Below are positions 23,422 to 35,700 of a stretch of 64,000 nucleotides of DNA, piece after piece. Position 1 is the stretch's first letter. Each line of letters starts with the position of its first letter. The DNA comes from Fomitopsis serialis (Eukaryota; Basidiomycota; Agaricomycetes; Polyporales; Fomitopsidaceae): contig NW_025955102.1 in NCBI RefSeq assembly GCF_022376445.1, positions 45,482 to 109,481 of the forward strand. The letters run 5' to 3'. The position numbers and the translations under genes are program-made. A model generated the notes under the pieces. The model worked only from the letters and a program-made list of their open reading frames with translations. It had not been told where the DNA came from and did no database searches.

Positions 23422-25575
23422 ATGATCCCTTTGCTGCTCATACTCGCGTCGCTCACCTGCGTATTCTATGCCTTCCGACCCAGGAAAGACTCGCTGCGAC
23501 AGAAGTTACCACCTGGACCAACTGGTGTCCCATTGCTGGGAAACCTATTGCAATTGCCTGCCTTACGACCGCATCCGAAGGTAGGGACATTGACTTCATA
23601 ATTGTCCCTCCGGTTTCTGACACTTGACTTGTAGTTTCTAGAATGGGCCTCCCAATACGGGGAGATATTCTACCTCAAGCTGGGCGGGCAAGACGTAGTG
23701 GTCCTGAACACGGCAGAAGCGGCCGACGAGCTGTTGTCGCGTCGTAGTCATAACTATTCTAGTCGTGCCACTCCGCATGTCGCTCACGACGTCCTGCGCG
23801 GTGGGATGGGTCTTGCATTTTTAAAGTATGACACTCCATGGAAGGTCCGTCCGAACTCAAAATATGTTTCTTTTGATTGACGTTCGCGATAGGTGGCCAG
23901 GAAGGCGCTGCAAGGTGCCCTTGGGCCCGGGCCTTCGAAGAATATTCGCCCAAACCAGGAATGCGAATCCCGTGTTCTTCTCTACGACTTGATTTGTCAC
24001 GGGAACAAGAGTGTGTCACAAGGTGTCTCCGAGGGTCTACATGGAGAAGTCTTGGATAATCACTGGTTTGCACCAGTGAGGCGGTATGTGAGTACGATGG
24101 TTTCGCTTAGCGTGTTCAGTCAGCATAATCCGCGCTGTGTAGGCGACGAGTGTTGCGCTGTATGCGATGTATGGCAAGCGAGTCCCTCGCTTCCTGAATA
24201 ACCCTAATCTGTGAGAACACGTCCCCGCTTCGAGCGAACACCTTTTGACCTCTGACTCTTAGTCACAAGATATACGACATTGTCGACAACTTCTCGCAGA
24301 TGTCGCAGCCAGGGAACTATCTGTGAGTTGGCTGACGGTTCGAAGAGGGTGTGAAATGCCGTGCTGATATAACGATGGCTATGTGCAGGGCGGATGTGTT
24401 CCCGCTGATACGACGTCTCCCAGACTTCTTGGCGCCATGGAGGGTGAAAGCTCACGGATTGCATCTATGGTCGGTACCTCTTCATTTTCAACCACAGTGA
24501 CATGTTTTGATCTCGCGTGACAGGGAAATGGGCCTCTGGGGAGGACTTGTTGATGACTGCAAGGCGGCACTACGAAGCGGAGAGAACCGGCGCGGGTTTG
24601 TCTCTTCGTACCTGAATGCGCGTGCCGCCGCAGGTGAAGTCTCCGCAAATGAACGCTGTGACGAAGAGGATGTTCCCGGCAAAGGTCTGACGAAGGGCGG
24701 GTGGATACAAGATGACTTCCTCGCCTATGGTGCCGGATCTGCCCTAGAGGCGGGCTCCGATACCACGGCCAATACCATAGTAACATTCTTGCTCTACATG
24801 CTCAGCCACCCGCATGTGCTTCAGAAAGCGCGAGTGGAGATCGACGGTGTGGTAGGGACGGAACGTATGCCAGACTTCGACGACGAAGAACGACTACCAT
24901 ATCTTGTGGCTTGTATAAAGGAGACTCTGAGGCATCGGCCGGCCACTCCGCTGGGTACGTCCGCCTGCTCTCACACGCACACGTCCCTTGCTTATGAGCC
25001 ATTGGAAGCGATCCCGCATGCGACAGTAGAAGACGACGTCTACAAGGATTATCATATCCCGAAAGGATGTACCGTGATCGGGAATGTGTGGGCCATACAT
25101 CGGGACCCCGAACGTTTCTTCAATCCAGCAGCGTTCATCCCAGAGAGGTTCTATCAAGAAGGCAAGCCCACACGGTTCAACATCGGTCCAGTATCGAACG
25201 AGCGCGATATGTGATTGTCCACCCTTGTCTCGCTACCTGCCATGCTGATCTTCCGTCGGCAGCTATGCGTTTGGATGGGGCCGGCGGTTCTGTCAAGGCA
25301 GTCACATCGCAGAGGCGTCGCTCTTCATCACTCTCTCGCGCATTCTCTGGGGCGTCGACTTCTACGCGCCGCTCGATCCATCGACTAAGCGGCCAATCCT
25401 GCCTGACGTAGCGAACGAGGAGAAGACATGGAGCGAGGGCTTCCTCAGTGTGCCACACGCTTTCAACATCGGCTTTGCCCCACGATCAGCCAAACACGCA
25501 GAGCTCATCCGGAAGGCGTTCGACAATGTCCAGTCCGACTGGCAGACCATGGGGTTGGAAGGAGATGACCGGTGA
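23422..25575 (+). CDS. Cytochrome P450 monooxygenase (one apparent frameshift)
   Basis: A membrane-anchored fungal P450. Nine exons were traced: 23422-23580, 23635-23844, 23893-24087, 24143-24210, 24263-24322, 24390-24469, 24524-24954, 25009-25210 and 25263-25575. An N-terminal anchor (MIPLLLILASLTCVFYAF) is followed by the proline hinge LPPGPTGVPLLGNLLQ. The I-helix has AGSDTTANT, the K-helix KETLRHR, the PERF region FIPERF, and the haem loop FGWGRRFCQG with its cysteine ligand; the protein ends MGLEGDDR. Exon 6 is broken: DVFPLIRRL and PDFLAPWRVKAH are in different frames, consistent with CTCCAG for CTCCCAG at 24418-24422. The substrate cannot be deduced. It splits the two duplication units and has no biosynthetic neighbours. 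Confidence 0.88.
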
Positions 25576-26118
25576 AATCGAACGATTACCGTGGTAGCTG
25601 TGTATGCATGTCGCAATGGGTCGGCCTCGGCGTCCAGTACTCATAGATTCGCCGTGTGTTCTTAGAGTATACAGTATGCAGTAGTTTGGTCCTTGATAGC
25701 CATCAAGTTGAATGGCACATCTAGATTGAATGACAGACAGAAAGTTCCCCCTCGACTTGAGCTCGAGTTGCTGATATCTACTGAGTGGTCGTGGCGGCAT
25801 GCAGGCGATATGTGTCTCCGTACGCACAAAAACGTTAAGGTACGGCACACATGACAACTGGCCCAGTAGCCGTGTTCATACAATTTCTCAGTCAGAGTGG
25901 TTATTGAGTACAACGGGGATGTGAAAATGGATCAGCAGCTCGAGTCGAACAGCGTAAGAATGACAGGATCGATGACCGTTGTCTACCCAAAGAGTCACAG
26001 ACCCAGTTCGTCAGGAATATATTCTGCACGAATGCTGCTTCAAGCGTGTAGGTGTCGCTGCGCATGCATCATAATGAAAAGATGTGTTGACAGAGAGTCG
26101 TTGGAACACTGACTTCAA
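25576..26118. other. Convergent spacer after the P450
   Basis: 543 bp between the P450 stop and the stop of the dsRBD gene on the other strand. Open frames here have no motif. Nothing else is seen. Confidence 0.5.
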
Positions 26119-26473
26119 TTAGCCTTGGGCCTGCGCAATAGCTTCATAGGCCTGCTTGGCGGCGGCCTCCTTTGCAGCGTTCTTGCTCATGCCCAAACCT
26201 CTTCCATACTCCGTATCGCCGACTGTCGATGTCCATGATGACCAGCATGGACTATTGTAGAGACACTGTACTGACCGTATGCGACGGCGGTCCATGGTCC
26301 TTGATGGCCTTGTCTACAGGTGAGTTCCCATTCAAGCGTGCCGAGTTGTGCGTTCGCCTGCAGCAGGTTGTTCAACTGCATCCTCCAGTCTACGCGGGTG
26401 AGTGAGCCATGTGCGACGCGATAGGGTAGTAAGGAATCCAATACGTACGGCCGTCAGTACCTTGGTTGGCCAT
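26119..26473 (-). CDS. Stand-alone double-stranded RNA-binding domain mini-protein
   Basis: Three exons, 26461-26473, 26276-26389 and 26119-26222, give only 76 residues that are almost entirely one dsRBD. The start is MANQDWRMQLNNLLQANA (helix 1), then TLEWELTCRQGHQGPWTAVAY (strands 1-2), VGDTEYGRGLGMSKNAAKEA (strand 3 and the basic SKNAAK start of helix 2) and AKQAYEAIAQAQG. The GxGxSKxxAKxxAA signature, which contacts the RNA major groove, is intact, as are all splice sites. dsRBDs bind A-form RNA in Dicer, ADAR and PKR-like proteins; a free-standing fungal version could act as an RNA-silencing cofactor or competitor, which is inference. It pairs with an F-box gene in a duplicated unit. Confidence 0.87.
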
Positions 26474-27739
26474 TTCCGAGTCGTTGTCCACTGTGCACTC
26501 ATTCTGCAGACTTTATACGTCGAGTGTAAGCTCGCGTCTACCGTTTCCAGACACCTTCTGGCAGTAGAACCTGTCGGAATGCGCATGAGTGCATACTCAT
26601 TGAAAGGCCGGGACGGCGAACATGCATACCTGTCGTTCAAGCACGGCGTCCGAAAGACGGTCGGCTACGGACCTGACGAGGATTTGTTGTCGTGTTGTCG
26701 ATAAGGGCGAGCGTAGAAGATGGCATTACGGCGAGAGGTTTGTACAACGGTGATGTTCAGTTGGGTCCTTACACATGAAGCAGCTGGTCTACTCACCATC
26801 CCACCACCGCGGCTACTGTGTAGATGCCTGTGGTGTGCGGAAGAAACCCGTCTCTCGATCCATGCCCTTGTACGTGAGTCCCATTCCAGGCATAATCTCA
26901 GCTGCAACTACAAGGAACACATACCATACAGTAGAGGGACTCTTCCTCCTCCTCGGGCAACACACGATGGGCCGTGTGGCACCCGGTGCGACTGGAATAG
27001 CCGGATCATGCTCCGAACTCACAAGACCCGCATATTCGCTGTCAGTGTCATGGTTGGGTACGCTATCGCTCCCGCGGTGTGAATGACATGAGTGGCCAGG
27101 ATGGTGGCCTAACGCTCGAGGCCAGTGAACCATGTCCATTCAATGTTTGGCCCCGCTAGCCTATGGTCAGTAAGTCAGCAGTTGAAGCCTCTCATGGCGA
27201 CATCTCCGTGCCAGTAAGGCGGTGTGGATAGTGAACCCGAGGCTTATGAACGTCGTGAAGTGGCAGGATGCGGAGACCAAGTAGGGGGCCGAACGAAGCG
27301 ATGGCCAGTCGTCGCTGTACTTGCCATACACTAGTCAGCTCAACTCAATTTGTTGAGACTGCACCGTAACATTAGTCTCCTAGGGAAGCAAAAACACGAT
27401 GTTGCTGAATGAGAAGGGCAGCCATGTATGACGCATGTTATTCGACCGTGTCACTTGCGATGAGATTGACACTGCGCCGTTGACGTCGTGCTAAGGGCCA
27501 AGTCCGGCTTCACAGAACCATGGCGCGAGTTTCATCAGCACAAGCACGTACGAAGAGAATATTTCTCACTGCGGATACACAGCGATTGCGGTACCAAGAG
27601 GTGCGGCTCGAACTTCGCGACGCACTGGCAGTGGCTGACGGTCACGGTGGCTGATGGGAACGACCGCAGACAGGATGAGCGCTTCCGTGATCATCCAGCA
27701 CGTCGTCTGCCTGTGCAGCAAGATCAGTCGGGCGCCGTC
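26474..27739. other. Spacer inside duplication unit B
   Basis: 1.27 kb between the divergently transcribed dsRBD and F-box genes, so both promoters lie here. Blocks at about 27208-27345 match unit A. Overlapping frames at 26720-27139 on both strands have no known motif and are not called. Confidence 0.5.
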
Positions 27740-28903
27740 ATGATCCCTCTGCCCCCCGAGCTCACGGACCGTATCATCGACTATCTACACCTGGATGTCC
27801 ATGCTCTCCGCGCGTGTGCTTTAACATGTCGCGCCTGGTTGCCTGGAGCTCGCTACCACCGTTTTCGTACTCTCAACGTCGCGAACGACACAGCCCTAAC
27901 AGCGTTCGAAGTCCTCGTAGCTTCTTCGCCGGCGATAGGCCCCATCGTCGAAGACCTACGGATATATTACTGCACTTTTGAACAGCTCCGCTCTGCCTTA
28001 CCCTTGCTTCCGACCGTCAGGCGGCTCGAGCTCCACCACGGCATGTTCAGGGACTTCAGCCTGGGCGACCCCGCAGCTATCGGCGTCAAGCTTCCTGCCC
28101 TGCGCGAGTTGACCATGGGATACTGCGTTTTGCCTTTGGCAGCGCTATCACAGCTGCTGTGCTCCTTCACTGGGCTCGAAAGCGTCTCACTATCCCAGAT
28201 TTACGGTTTTGAGTCCGTTAACACCTCCGTCGTCGGGCGTGTAGACGCTTTGCACACTCTGCGGTTGAGGTATACTTACAGCGACCTGTCAACTGATGAG
28301 GAACACCTCGTCGGTTGGCTCATCGGCACACTCCAACCTAATCAACTTCAGGCGCTGCATATCAGTCGTGTTCGTGACCCAGGGCTTATTCAACCCCTGC
28401 TCGATGCCTTCGGTCCGCGCGGCTTGAAAGTTTGAGAGTTGATCTATACAATGTTCGAAGTACGTGTCACTTAGCTTCTCGGCACATATACCCTAACTCA
28501 ATATCATACAGAGACTGCTAGGGATACTGCGTTCACGCTCGAGCCTTGCACCAACCTACGCCTTGTATCGATCGAGCTCGGCATTCACTGGCGAATGTCG
28601 GAACCATCGACGTATCTATTGTGGTTCAGCGTGCTCATATCTCAACTCAACTCACCCTTCCTCGAGACGATCACTCTGACGGTTATTGCCACGTCTTTGG
28701 TCGGCCCGGTTCTCTGGCGCTTCGATGATCTCCAAGCGTTGGATTGGAGAAGCATCAACCGCACGCTAGGAAGGGCGGTTTCCAAGGATCTACGGGTCTT
28801 CAACATACGTGGTCGAGGTCCCAGAGAGTCACTGGAGGCTTGTCTGGAGGAACAGTGTAGGACTGCATACACGCGAGGGTTGTTCCAATTCATAGAGCAA
28901 TAG
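27740..28903 (+). CDS. F-box/LRR-like protein, copy B (apparent frameshift)
   Basis: A paralogue of the gene at 21324. The start ATG at 27740 gives MIPLPPELTDRIIDYLHLDV and the F-box continues CALTCRAWLPGARYHRF. The LRR-like part includes LPALRELTMGYC, FTGLESVSL and ALHTLRLRYTYSDLS. The frame closes at GLKV plus TGA (28433-28435), whereas copy A continues GLKHLRLDLYDLQ. One base missing at about 28427-28431 restores LRVDLYNVRK, a GTACGT donor and exon 2 (about 28512-28903), which is open and ends GLFQFIEQ. It is either a consensus error or a recent inactivation. Confidence 0.75.
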
Positions 28904-29377
28904 CGTGAGGCTAAACGTGTTGTGCGTCCTAATCCACTGATGCCGCTTCGCAGTCGAGCCATCTCTTCGTGCTGCTCTGAATTCGGTTTGCTTGGTACGC
29001 GTCCCGTATTTTTGGACTCAGTTGAGTCGTTAACTTTCCTGTCTTACCAGGATGTGATTTATTTAGCCCTCGAGTGTACTGATATACCGGGTCGAACCTT
29101 GTTCTCAACTCTTTCGGCTCCTGAACCTGCTTTATGGACATCTGTCTGCCCCATTCGTTCGCTCTCTTCTCCGAGTCTTCCGCTACCAGCGCCATGCAGC
29201 TCGGGGATCTCCGGATACGTTCATGACGGATGCAATGCGGTGTTGTGCTCATACATAAACGGTAAGCAAGCTGTCTGCGAGGATCTCCAGGTGCGCTCAC
29301 ATTGATATCGCCACCGTCTATCAGTATCCGACGCGCGTTGCTGGTGCTCTCATATCAACGTCAATCTCCAAGCTCGC

Positions 29378-29560
29378 ATGGATCCACCATTTCTTCAGCA
29401 TATGAGTACGGAAGTGTCCCGCTTTCAGGGCATTCCACAGCTTCCTTGCCAGCTCCCCGACAAAATCATCGATCATCTCCACGACGACGTCCCTAGCCTT
29501 GGCGGATGTGCTCTCATGTGCAGAGCGTGGTTGTCGGCCGCACGATGGCACCGATTTTGA
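29378..29560 (+). pseudogene. Truncated third F-box gene, with LRR-like remnants to about 30.6 kb
   Basis: MDPPFLQHMSTEVSRFQG is followed by an F-box, LPCQLPDKIIDHLHDDVPSL..GCALMCRAWLSAARWHRF, and then an immediate stop at 29560. Downstream stretches still read like leucine-rich or C-terminal parts (LRTVKCPEIESCWLSIETIV near 29740; ELRDAQINARVPSSSLDDLL near 30425). They lie in different frames with no simple splicing that unites them. Probably a decayed member of the array. Confidence 0.55.
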
Positions 29561-30627
29561 TCGTCACAGTGGACCTCGCACCGGTGTGGTCGATGGGGCT
29601 GGACTCAGACATTCCCGGTTCGCTGCCGTCCTCCGTCCTCCGTAGATGGCTCCCTACCGGCACTAGCCAAGCTCAAGCCTTCCCATGTGAAGGCCGTGAT
29701 CGATCGGACGATTGCAACGCCAATGTGCCACTCAACCTGCGGACCGTGAAGTGTCCGGAGATCGAGTCGTGCTGGCTGTCGATCGAGACGATCGTCCGCG
29801 GGGTCTCTTCGCTGCAGCAGCTCGAGAGTGCACTCTCCGGGTATACGCACATGACATGTGTGGCGGTGGTTTCGCCCTCCTCAGTCAGACATCCCATCAA
29901 TGCTGCGCGTGCTGGACTCAATGAGCTGTGGCCGCTCGCTGCGATGGGTCTGATGGGTTGGTTCCTCAGCAATCCAGATCTATGGCCTACTCCAGGCACC
30001 CGGAGGAGGGAATGCGGTCGTTGATTGATGTCTCCGGTGCTGCCGGCTTGTAGTGTCTCTCCCTTGACAGATCAACTTCGTGTCATTCGAGGGTGAGCTA
30101 TTGCAGTCTCGCTGGTCACACTTGTCTCTGAACATCGCAGGGCCGGCCACTATCTCGCTGGGCTTATGCGAGCCTCTGCAGGATAGAGCGCTGCAAGTAT
30201 GTCTCCCTTCGAAAGCCTCAGCGTGGTATGATTTTTGTAGGCGCGGATCATACCAGCGATTGGCAGATTGCTCTCGGGACTCCGAAGAGCGTCTCCATCA
30301 CTCAGCACGCTCTCAATGGCGGTCTTGCAACGTAGAGACGCGACTCGACCAATTCTCCTCGATCGCTTGCGATAGGTGCCCTGGAGCCCCGTCGAGGAAG
30401 CCCCCCAGGATCCGGTCTTCGCGGAGCTCCGTGATGCTCAGATCAACGCTCGCGTGCCATCGTCTTCGCTGGACGATCTTCTGAAGGGAACGTGTCTGGC
30501 TATGTACGAACGCAATGCATCCAATATCTGCTCGTGGCTTGAGCCTGAACCGATCTATACTGGAATTACATCACAAGTATTGCCTGAATACGCTGGCATC
30601 GTTGACTGGGTTACAGTCGACGGCTAA

Positions 30628-32733
30628 CCACCCCACTTTTGACTGGAGGGTCAAGCATGCGAAGGCGTGGATAATCGTCCAGTCGTTCTTTGTGAGCGAA
30701 GTCACCGCGGTGCTGGATCCTACTCTATGCAGAGCTGACCTACTCACACGGCGATTCGTCGACAGCGTATACTTCATCGATATGTGAGTGTATCTTGTTG
30801 AAATGTCTTAGAGGCGGCTGACGACTCGCAGCATCACTCCCCACAGTATGTCAAGCGGACTATCGTCGAAGGACGATCAATCATTGATCGTAGACGTATG
30901 CGCCCGGTGTCATGGCCGGTGTTACAGCCATAAAGCGTCAATATATGCACGACAAGACACAAGGCTCGCGTCCGACACAGTCATCACTTTCAGCGAGAGC
31001 CTGGTACAGTAAAGAGGTCGGTTTGTGTTGCGCTCAGTGAAGTTTCTCGACAAATGCCGCCAGGAGCACGGCCCGCCTCCGATGAGTCGTTGCAGAGCAG
31101 TGCCCCACGTACTTGCATCAACGCACCGTGTCTGGAAACGTACGTACCCATGTCAGCTTCGCGCCAAGTCAGATCGGAGCCGCATCTGTATGCTGCTGAC
31201 TTCCAAGCACATTCTCAAAGGAGCGGCGAAGATCTGGCGCTGCTGGACACCGTGGTCTATAGAAGAAGGGGCGCCACGTCAACGGGAAATAGCTTATCAC
31301 CGCAGGGGAATGGTAGGTCATGGTCATATCGCGGACGGGCCTCCGCTGGGGATCGCAGCATATGAGCGGTACGCAGTGCATACATAGTGTCTTCGGAGTT
31401 GCGTGGGCTTTGATTCGACTCAACCACACTGATTCGGGGATGATGTCAAGCTTAAGGGCCGCTCTGGCAAAGTGGACTCGGGTGCCTTACCCTCAGGCTG
31501 AACTGTACGTCTGCAGTACGTACAGTGTCGCACTTGCTGGGATGGGCTCGGATACAAGTCTACGCGTGACCGCTTACCGACTAGGTGTTTCGTACGCTTG
31601 TATGTAGCATCGCAGTGAGTCGGTATGACAAACGTCGCCCGGCCTCGGAAGCTGCTTCCGATTCTCGTTACTTCCATCTCGCGAAGTTGACAAACCGCCA
31701 TGTAAAGCTACACCGCAGCTGTAAGTACCTTTGGGGTGGGTTCGACAAACCGCGCCAATCAACCCCAACACGACAATGTCATCCCGGCAAGGATGGTGCG
31801 AGATAACGGCGAAGACAGCGTCCATTTGTGCTCATAATTGAGACACTACTTAATGAGTCCGACAATCCGAGCGAGTACCAGTACCAGTTGGTAGGGAAGA
31901 GGGCATCGCGCAATCAGTGCATCTAGTCAGTCGCGGCGTCTCCAAGAATGGGGCGCAATGGCGCTCTATGACTCTGCGCGTCGTGCATTGGCGAGAGTAT
32001 ACTTATTGCCTTGCCGCGCCGTGTGCATGAGTTGTGGCTTGTCACGTAAGTGGGGAGTAAGTACTGAGACCCGTCTCAATTCGGTAATGCGCTTTCTATA
32101 TTCGGACACTCTCAGCCACAGTCTCTGGTCCGTTGCGAATGATGACCATGTCATACCTATATATTCCGAGACTAGGGGCGCCTCGTCCTTTCTCCGAGCG
32201 AGGATCGTATCAACTACGGTGAAGCTCTGGTCGGGTCGCTCACTCTTGTCCGTATGGGGTTGTCCATAGCTGACTGACACCGGGACAAGTGCAGCAATCA
32301 GTATAGCCGGTATACGCAGGCACACAGACTGGCATATTTCAAAGTTCTGCATCAACGCCACAACAGATATCGTCGCGCCCAGCGTCGACGCTGATTGCTC
32401 CTGAGTACGGGGCGCTTGATGCAGGATACCGTATCCTCCCTGGGGCGCGGGCGCTACACCTTGATTAGGCGCGGGCAAACAGAAACGAGCGCCCATAGCA
32501 TTCTTTGGGGCGCCAGGACTGGGGACACGTTGGGTTTTTCCAGTCCCTTCAAAAGTCGGCGCGGCGGACTACCACTTCATCCCTGTCTCGCCTCTACAGG
32601 ACATCCTACACGATGTCCCCGGCAACTGGCTCGTGCACAAGCACGACCCGCCCTATTCTCATCCAGTCGGGTTCCATTAGAGTGAGTCTTCGAATTCGTC
32701 GCTTTTGCGCATCCATACCACACACGGCATGGT
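30628..32733. other. Region upstream of the fatty acid synthase, no gene called
   Basis: 2.1 kb with only short, unmatched frames. Close to FAS, at about 32545-32680 (+), one frame reads protein-like (PVSPLQDILHDVPGNWLVHK) after a TTTCCAG acceptor-like site and ends in TAG. It could be an upstream FAS exon or a piece of another gene; I could not tie it in. Confidence 0.45.
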
Positions 32734-35700
32734 ATGCGGGTCGTTGTCCCGGAAGGAGCTGCGCTTGAAGAGGACTCCTATGACGGTATCTGGCAGGCCG
32801 TGCAAGTGCCATGTCACGCCCGCGACGCGTCCTTGCTGCCATACCGCACCGTAAGCACAAGAATGCATTGCTAACTGCTCGCGCTCCCAGGTGTCTATCC
32901 CTATCTCCACGGAAACCAACGAGTGGACTGCCGCCGAAGTCCTTCGCGATGAATTTACCCACGACGACACACTCCATACCCCCACGCAATCCGAGGATGT
33001 GAAGCAGGCGACCATAGAGCTCTTCGCCCGCTTCCTGCGATTCGTCGTGCAAAACGTAGACGCCGACTGTCACCGTACCCCCGTGCTCTGCAAGGCGGTC
33101 AACCACTTCACTTCGTCCTACTTGTCGCAGCAGGACGTGTATACTGTTGCGGGGGCTCTTGACGTAGACGTGCGCAAGACTGTGCTTGCGAGCTACTTCC
33201 AGGCTCTGGGAGCCTTAGAGGAAAGGAATGTCGCTGGTATCTCCTATGCGCCAGCACCCGCGCTTTTCACAGCGTCTGACGCGTCAATCTACGCGTTGTT
33301 TGGTGGACAGGGTACGAACGAGGTCTATTTCGACGAGCTGCAATCGCTTTACGACACGCACACGCCTTACGTCTCGTCTTTCCTGGCTGAGATGACACAA
33401 GTACTTCGCCCTCTCGTCGACGGTCTCGCGTCGTCAACCTATTACACGCATGGCCTGGACGTCATCTCCTGGTTGACTGGTGCTACGCCGCGCCCCCCTA
33501 TTGCGTACCTCGCGTCCGTCCCCGTATCCCTGCCCCTCATCGGGCTCACGCAACTCACCCAATACCTGGTTACTTGCCGTGTTGCGCGTATCGGCCCCGG
33601 CGAGATGCGCAAGAAACTACAGGGCGCGACCGGTCACTCCCAAGGTGTCGTCTCCGCCGTGGTCGTCGCGGCCTCGACGAGCATCGAGTCATACTTCGAG
33701 AACAGCAAGAAGGGAATGAAGTGGCTGTTCTACTGCGGCTACCGCGGCCAGCAGGCATTCCCGGTGCTCGCGCTCGAGCCGAGCATCGTGGAAGACGCAA
33801 TCGAGGGCGGCGAGGGCGCGCCGAGCCCCATGTTGCTCGTGGCAGGGCTCGCCCTCAAGGATCTCGAGAAGCACGTTCAGAGCACGAATAAGCATCTCCC
33901 GGCGAACTCGCAGCTGCGCGTGTCGCTCCACAACGCGCCGAAGGCGTTCGTCGTCACGGGCCCTGCGCGCGCCCTGTACGGCCTCGTCACCCACCTGCGC
34001 AAGGTCCGCGCCCCGAACGGCCTTGATCAGAGCAAGATACCGTTCTCGCAGCGGAAGCCCGTGTTCTCTGTGCGCTTCTTGGTGGTCGGCGTGCCCTACC
34101 ACAGCGAGTACCTCAAGGGGATGACGGAGAAGCTGTTCGAGGAGGACTTGGATGGTGAGGAGCTGTGGACGAAGGAGGACCTGGGTATGGCTGTTTATCA
34201 TACCGAGACCGGTGAGTGCCGCATCCCCTCACAGAAGGCTCCTCGGGCTGATCATACGCTGTCAGGTAATGATCTGCGCGAGCTTACGACGTCCCTGACG
34301 TGCTCCCTGGGTGACCAGATTTTCACTTCTCCGCTGCACTGGGCGAAGGCTACGAACTTCCCCGAGACCGCTACGCACGCTATTGACTTCGGTCCGGGTG
34401 GCCTCAGCGGCGTCGGTCCTATGACGGCGCGAAACCTCAACGGTCGCGGTGTCCGCGTCATCGTCGCGGGAGACAAGTCGAGGGGCGTCGTTGAGTTGTA
34501 CGACGCGCAGACGGTGAAGAGGGAGGAATGGTGGAGCAAGAAGTTCATGCCCAGTCTCGTCAAGACGAGGTACGTTTGCTACAGTCGCCAATTGTGCATT
34601 GCTAACTCTTTGACAGCGATGGCAAAATCCACCTCGACACGCCGTTCTCCCGTCTCCTGGGCAAGCCGCCAATCATGGTGGCTGGTATGACACCTACGAC
34701 CGTCAAGGCTGGTTTCGTCAGCGCTGTCCTGGCGGCTGGGTACCACGTCGAGCTTGCTGGTGGCGGTCACTACAACGCTGCTGCGCTCCGCGCGAAGGTC
34801 GCCGAGATCCAGAGCAAGATCCCCGCTGGTGTCGGTATCACTCTCAACTCGCTTTACATCAACCCGCGCCAGTTCGGCTTCCAATTCCCCCTATGGCAGG
34901 AAATGCGTCGCGAGGGCTTGCCCATTGAGGGCTTCTGTGTCGCTGCCGGTATCCCCAGCACGGAGAAAGCAGCCGAGATCATCGGTGGTCTCGAGGCGGC
35001 GGGCATCCGTCACGTTTCGTTCAAGCCCGGATCCGTCGACGGCATCCGTCAGGTCGTCAACATCGCCGCTGCTAACCCAGACTTCCCTATCATCCTGCAG
35101 TGGACGGGTGGCCGTGCGGGTGGTCATCACTCGTGCGAGGACTTCCACCAGCCGATTCTGTCTACATATCATTCGATCCGCCAGCACAGCAACATCTCGC
35201 TCGTCGCCGGCTCTGGATTCGGTGGTGCGGACGATGTCTGGCCGTACCTTACTGGTGACTGGTCCGTCGAGAAGTTCGGGATGCAGCCCATGCCGTTCGA
35301 CGGTTTCCTCTTCGCGTCTCGCGTCATGGTCGCCAAGGAGGCGCACACGAGCTCTTCGGTCAAGGACCTCATCGTCGCCGCGAAGGGTGTCGATGATGCG
35401 CAATGGGAAGGCACGTACGCGAAGGAGACCGGCGGCATCGTGACCGTCAAGTCCGAGCTCGGCGAGCCCATCCACAAGGTCGCCACGCGCGCCGTGAAAC
35501 TGTGGAAGGAGTTCGACGAGACCGTGTTCAAGATGCCGAAGGAGAAGCGCGCTGCGTGGATCAACGAGAGGCGTGCGGAGATCATCGCGAAGCTGAACAA
35601 GGACTTCGCGAAGCCGTGGTTCGGGTGGAAGAAGGACGGCAGCGTCGTCGAGGACATCGCCGACATGACCTACGAGGAGGTCGTCCTCCGCATGGTCCGT

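Larger units (their letters stand above)
26119..29460 (+). repeat. Segmental duplication, unit B (pairs with about 20313-23060)
   Basis: Same gene order as unit A: dsRBD gene on minus, spacer, F-box/LRR gene on plus, matching 3' flank, then MDPP.LQH start of a third F-box. In unit B the dsRBD gene is intact and the F-box gene has a frame break; in unit A the reverse holds. Confidence 0.8.
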
